Below, in pieces: positions 51,101 to 64,000 of a DNA stretch of 64,000 bases (its first letter is position 1; each line of letters begins with the position of its first letter). The translations under genes and the position numbers were made by a program. The DNA is taken from NCBI GenBank assembly GCA_963693365.1, contig CAVNZM010000018.1:620001-684000 (forward strand). Direction: 5' to 3'. The stretch comes from Amoebidium appalachense. Taxonomy: Eukaryota; Ichthyosporea. Under the pieces are notes generated by a model. The model made no database searches and was not told the DNA's origin. It worked only from the letters and a program-made list of their open reading frames with translations.

Positions 51101-51691
51101 ACACGCACACTAATTAACCTATTTTTAGACGATCGCGCTATTTCTAGCGCAGTTGCATAGTAACCAGGCCTCAAAAAGGTGAAAAACGTGAAATTCAGGT
51201 CATTTCGACATATATAACATGTAGGGTCTCCGACGCCATCTCTTGGGCGCATTTGGTCATCGAAGTTGGCGACCTTCTAAGAAAACACGTGGTTTTCCCG
51301 CTAATTTTTAATTTAAACTAAAATATCTTTCGTTGTGTGTTTCTGGAGCGGCTAAGACCACTATGTGCTGCTAGCTAGAGATATAGGCTAACGCATGCAA
51401 AAAACCCGACCACCTAATCTTAATTCTGAGGCAACCTACCTAAGGTCCAACTTAGGGCACTTTTATCGAGAAAACCTTAGCCACACTGTCCCTGTTACCA
51501 CCCGTTCTACTTCTAAGACAATGTTTACGACTTTTCTTCAAAAGGTTTTAAACGTGGTTCTTCTTTACACTTGTTGCTACTAGTTCCAGTCCCTTCTATT
51601 ATAGAAAGACAAAATAAAGGAAGCTTATACCCCACGAAAGGTATGCTCGAGATCACAAACCCAAAGCAGTCTGCAAAGCCTGCAACTTTAC

Positions 51692-51740
<49 letters not shown>

Positions 51741-51758
51741 ACCTCCTCTCTCTCACAC

Positions 51759-52247
51759 CTACTGCTCCTGCTCTTTGGTTCTGCGGTGGCGTACAGGCAC
51801 CCCCTTTTCCAGGTGCAGCTCGTAGCAGTTGCGATCTGAATATTTGTAGCACAATGCCACACCGCACCTGCTGCACATCCAGCTCACCCTGCTGCGCTTG
51901 TATCCCTTTTGATCCGTGCGCGCGCACATAACACAGTCGAGCCGCTTGCCGGAACCGATAAGCACCGGGTGACAGAGGTTGCTTCGTTTGGCGGTTGTGG
52001 TGTTTGTTGACAGCGATTTTAGTGTGCGCGCGCTTTGTTTGCCGGCTTGCAGAAGTGGGTTGTTGAGAAGTTCACCTGCAAGTTTTTCGCGCCACTGCTC
52101 GTTTGAAAGTGCATTCTTGTCCCCGTCTGCAATGAAATGATTGTAGGCCAGGTAGGTGTTTACAAACACCATACCAACTAACCCAGCAAAGGTGGGTTGT
52201 TCTTTAATACTTGCACAGTTGTGCCTGTGAGCTGTTTCGTTTCCCAT
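51759..52247 (-). pseudogene. piggyBac-like transposase, C-terminal fragment
   Basis: A 162-codon frame on the - strand. Residues about 23-65 (FAGLVGMVFVNTYLAYNHF, then SNEQWREKLAGELL) resemble the end of the piggyBac DDE transposase domain (N-Y-Y stretch and Fr-eLa-eLl motif). Residues about 101-146 form a Cys-rich finger: CVMCART, then WMCSRCGVALCYK and a late Cys and His, as in the C-terminal Zn finger of piggyBac-type proteins. The catalytic aspartates of the core are absent. An in-frame stop lies just before the ATG, and upstream - strand sequence (52248-52330) is open in another frame, so this looks like a decayed insertion. The identification is by motif, not by search. Confidence 0.6.
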
Positions 52248-53390
52248 TCTTCACCAAACTGCTCTTTACTCCAACGTTCATCATCGTTCCTGAATTTACT
52301 ATCAAAGATGCGTGCAAAAACCCAAACTCTCTGGTCTTTCCTTAAACGCCTAACCATTTAAATTTTTTTTCACCTATTTCTACCCTAATTCTACCTTGCT
52401 CTTTTTGTTTTCTAGCGCGCAAACTATCATGCGGTGTCTTTTAGTTCAGAAACCAAACGGTGTCCGTGATCGGACAGTCGGACACCCCAAAACTGGGGGA
52501 AAACGGTTGCACGGTGACGGTCACCCATGATCTTTTGCGCGCTAAAAGCTACTCACCCTGCAGTCCTATTGGTTTCCTATAAAGACAAAAAAGGCAGGAA
52601 AATACTAGGCCTCATTGGCCATACCCAGCTTGTGGGGTGTTTCCTAGCGAAAACAACGCCAGCGACGCCGCCGAAAAAGATAGGACACTTTTGTCCTTTT
52701 TAGCCATTAATTAGGACCGATTTGTCCGGTTATGCGGATTATCAATTGAGTGTTTTTTTGGTCTCCCTCCGGCGAATCAGCGTATGAATGAGTTAGGCCT
52801 TCGCTTTTGTTTTCATTTAAATTAAGTTAGGCTTCCTTCTTCATCATCCTTAAAGCTTTGTTGCAATTCTTTCCTTCTTTAGACCCTGTTCCCATTTCTA
52901 ATGTTCGTGCGAAATGTCCTGTACCCAATCTATCTCCCATTCGGAGATATCCTTTTAAATATTTGTCTCCCTTATTTTTCTCTTCCCCTATTTATCAGCA
53001 GTATGTTACTTGGTTTCATACTCAATATCCTTTGCTTCATCGTTGTGATAAAGAGTATCATGGTAGGACTCTTGAGCCTGTGCTTCTTTTTATATTAGAG
53101 AGTCGTCTATTTTCTCTACAATCGTTATGTAAATTAGCTACTTATATTCATCCTTCCTCTCATAACCCTACCACACTTGCCGATTTTGCCATTCTAACCC
53201 CTTCGTGTGATATTGCTTTGAAATGTTTGGCGTTGTAACCTTAGTTTCCATAAATGTTTTTGTCACTTTTGTCTGAGAATCTTTTTCTCGCAAACATCTA
53301 GATAAATGTACTTATTTATCTCAGATTCTTCCGTTAGAAATTCGCAGACTAGCTTATTTAGATAATCCTGATATTATCTATTGACTACCG
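52248..53390. other. AT-richer block with one unassigned open frame
   Basis: This region lacks microsatellites and C/G-tracts and is AT-richer than the rest. A + strand frame at 52858-53238 (126 codons, SLDPVPISNVRAKC, WFHTQYPLLHRC) has no family I recognise and no clear gene context. It may belong to the same mobile insertion as the transposase fragment. Confidence 0.3.
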
Positions 53391-53708
53391 TCTGTTTAAC
53401 GAGTTTTCTAGGGTGTATGATTATTTTTTCTCTTGACTGGGATTTGAGCTCCGTATCCGTGAGTACATAGGGGTTTTTGTATTTTCTTCTCTGAGATATC
53501 TGTGATATCTCGGGCTTGCTTCTCTTTCATGAGCATATCAATAAAGTCATTATATATAAAAAACGAATGTTTAACGAGTTTTTTGATTATCTAAGTCGTT
53601 ATCGTATCCGTATTCGAGAGTAAGGTTTTTTTGTATCTTATTCGGGAGTTATCTCTAATATCTCGATTGCCTCTATTTTGACGAGAACATCAATAAAGTC
53701 ATTATAAA
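53391..53708. repeat. Two direct diverged copies of a ~150-165-bp unit
   Basis: Copy 1 (about 53391-53555) and copy 2 (about 53568-53708) both start TGTTTAACGAGTTTT, contain CGTATCCGT, GGTTTTTTTGTAT or GGGTTTTTGTAT, ATATCTC dyads, and end ATCAATAAAGTCATTATA. Copies differ at many bases and in length. Confidence 0.8.
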
Positions 53709-54601
53709 AAGAAACACATACGACTCGCCCCACACGTATGAGTTTTGGGGGATCCGAGGAATTTTTTACATCATTCCAGAGTTTTATCACCCGGAGGCGG
53801 GTAAATATATGGCATTCCTCCTCTTGCGCCAACTTCAGAGAGTTAGTCGTTATAAACAGATAAGAACTACAAAGTCGCGGGGCACAGTAGCCTCGGAGGC
53901 GCAAAAATAAACTAGCTTCGGGAATTTGACTATCTGCACCCATGGAAATGGTTTGTGAATTTTTGTAACAGGCAACATATAAGTATCATCAATCATCGGG
54001 ATAACTTTATGCCACGGTACAGTTTGCATACCTGAGTGGATACGCGCGCCGTCGGCAGTACGCATTTCCTTGCGAGATCATTACATGGGGCACCAACATG
54101 GGAGCATGCGTACCACAAATGAGGAAAACCCAATTTTTTTTTACACATGATGAACAACAGTATATAATGCATGCAGCGCTCCACGATGGCAGGCGGGCGA
54201 ACCTTTAATTTTTTTGAAAGAAGCCAATCCCTCTAGACTCAAATATGTTGAGATATCTTTTGAACTTCTTTGTTACTCCCTTGATTTTGTTTTATCCAAA
54301 GCTCAAAGTCTGTACTCTGCGGAAACTGAGCTCGAGCCTCGAGTGGTTCATGGATTGCTGACTGTCAGCGTCAGCGAACATCACTGTGAACTCTATGATA
54401 AGAGGGGGAAAAAAAATGTAAAAGCTTGTAAAGAAGAACAATTAATATCGAGTCCGAGCAGCAAAATAAAAAACAACACCACTAAATCTTAGAAGTTCGT
54501 TTGAACACAATTAAAACTCTAAATGACGAAATTAACGAATAACGTGTGATCGCGGGGGATTCCGTAAATGCGGTAACTGTCACCCGAGTACTTCTTCCCT
54601 G

Positions 54602-54861
54602 TATAAAGTAAATTCTATAAATAAAACACACCAATAGTACTGACTCAGGTGCGCTATGACCCTCACTCTAGAAGTTGCAGATCACGTGTATCGCCGCTAA
54701 TTATATATATATATATAATTAGCGGCGATACACGTGATCTGCATATATATATATAATTAGCGGCGATACACGTACGCGTGATCTGCAACTTCTAGAGTGA
54801 GGGTCATAGCGCACCTGAGTCAGTACTATTGTTGTGTTTTATTTATAGAATTTACTTTATA
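54602..54861. repeat. Large near-perfect palindrome (~260 bp)
   Basis: The outer arms are 54602-54700 and 54763-54861: TATAAAGTAAATTCTATAAA pairs with TTTATAGAATTTACTTTATA, then GACTCAGGTGCGCTATGACC with GGTCATAGCGCACCTGAGTC, and CTCTAGAAGTTGCAGATCAC with its reverse complement. The centre holds an extra copy: GCAGATCACGTGTATCGCCG, an AT core, the reverse complement, then a third copy carrying a six-base ACGCGT insertion (54772-54780). It contains no open frame. Confidence 0.93.
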
Positions 54862-55401
54862 TATAAAACTAATTTCATTTTTTTGACTCGGTTTTATTGA
54901 TCCATTGATGAAGGCAACGTGAGCTTCATTCAAATAACTTCAAGTAACCGCTGGCACCTGTAACAGTTATTGTTGGGGGGTTTTATGCTCTTTTCTTTGT
55001 AGATGGCGGCCAGCTGTCTGAATTCCTGCGTTTCCAGCGCATTATAACTAGCTATAGGCTAGATCATAAGCGGGATAAGAAAAAAAAAGCACCGTTTACG
55101 TAGCTTAAGAACAGACTGAGTAGTATTTAAGAAAAATAAACCCAGTGTGAGCAATAAATGCCAACCAACATTTTTTTGAGCACACACCGAGTTTTGGGGG
55201 ACCAGGCGGTATGGGGCTCCCGCGTGTGAGGGTTACCCGCAACTCGGACAGTCTGGGAGTCATCCGACTCAGTCACCTCAAGTCTTCTCTTCGCTCTTCA
55301 CGTAGAAGTCTTAGACAACGGCACTGCTTATAGCACCACACCCTTGCTTTGTAAATGTCGGCAGTACTAATAACTGAAGGCTTGAGAGTTTAACCGTGAG
55401 A
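54862..55401. other. 5' flank of the WSC/fucolectin gene
   Basis: Unique sequence without microsatellites. No TATA or CCAAT motif stands out next to the start at 55402. The transcription start is probably in this stretch. Confidence 0.4.
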
Positions 55402-63806
<8,405 letters not shown>

Positions 63807-64000
63807 GTAAGTGGCCCTTAATAACACCAATCTTCACATGTGTGTTTGTTTTACTTATAGACAGCTGAAGAAGGTTTGTTTATAGCTCAACACTTTTTTT
63901 TCTTCCTTTTTTGTGACCAGTATGGGTTCTGTTCTCGTGTGATGGTATCTCGCATGCCCACTTGTCGGTTTCTTTTGTGTTCTTCACTGTGCTGTGTGTG
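63807..64000 (+). other. Start of next intron, truncated by window end
   Basis: After the GTAAGT donor at 63807 the sequence is unique and T-rich and no further exon is seen. The gene continues to the right. Confidence 0.6.

Noticed and set aside
53638-54065. Two overlapping - strand frames (101 and 71 codons)
   Set aside because: They might be one frameshifted coding region, but no family or motif supports this.

Overview
This window comes from a nuclear genome of a eukaryote, most likely a protist or other simple eukaryote; I cannot name the lineage. All multi-exon genes use GT-AG spliceosomal introns, mostly with GTATGT, GTACGT or GTAAGT donors. There are no operons, ribosome binding sites or prokaryotic signals. 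Introns and spacers are packed with simple sequence: (CA)n/(GT)n, (CT)n/(GA)n and very long C or G homopolymers, the longest 50-54 bases. Most long open frames here are translations of this simple sequence and are not genes.

I rebuilt gene models by hand from splice sites and reading phase. Left to right they are: (1) the 3' part of an ankyrin-repeat protein gene, + strand, 999-6188; (2) a possible first exon for a secreted or membrane protein, - strand, about 8771-9130; (3) a complete two-exon amino acid transporter of the AAAP family, + strand, 10445-12936; (4) a complete two-exon secreted zinc metalloprotease (metzincin, reprolysin-like), - strand, 17909-15718; (5) a mitochondrial-type pentatricopeptide repeat (PPR) gene with 14 supported exons plus one doubtful microexon, - strand, 36941-22470; (6) a four-exon homologue of E2F-associated phosphoprotein (EAPP), + strand, 40173-44250, with an apparent one-base frameshift; (7) a two-exon gene for OST4, the 41-residue subunit of oligosaccharyltransferase, - strand, 47576-46157; (8) a fragment of a piggyBac-like transposase, - strand, 52247-51759; (9) the first eight exons of a secreted multidomain protein (WSC, fucolectin-type F5/8C, EGF-like Cys-rich and PAN/apple-like parts), + strand, 55402 to beyond the window end.

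The genes do not form one pathway. They are unrelated single genes: PPR (organelle RNA), OST4 (ER N-glycosylation), EAPP (nuclear), AAAP (membrane transport), and two secretory products.

The most notable non-genic structures are a repeat family that ends in a C-tract followed by an A-tract and carries a conserved hairpin, which is amplified as four exact-period 452-bp tandem copies inside a PPR intron; a roughly 260-bp near-perfect palindrome at 54602-54861; a small TIR element at 9433-9596; an inverted duplication linking about 21.16-21.41 kb with about 24.39-24.63 kb; tandem arrays filling the EAPP and OST4 introns; and repeated CCAAT-box nonamers (AGCCAATCA) upstream of several genes. A 51-55 kb AT-richer block holds the transposase fragment, a 150-bp direct repeat and the palindrome.
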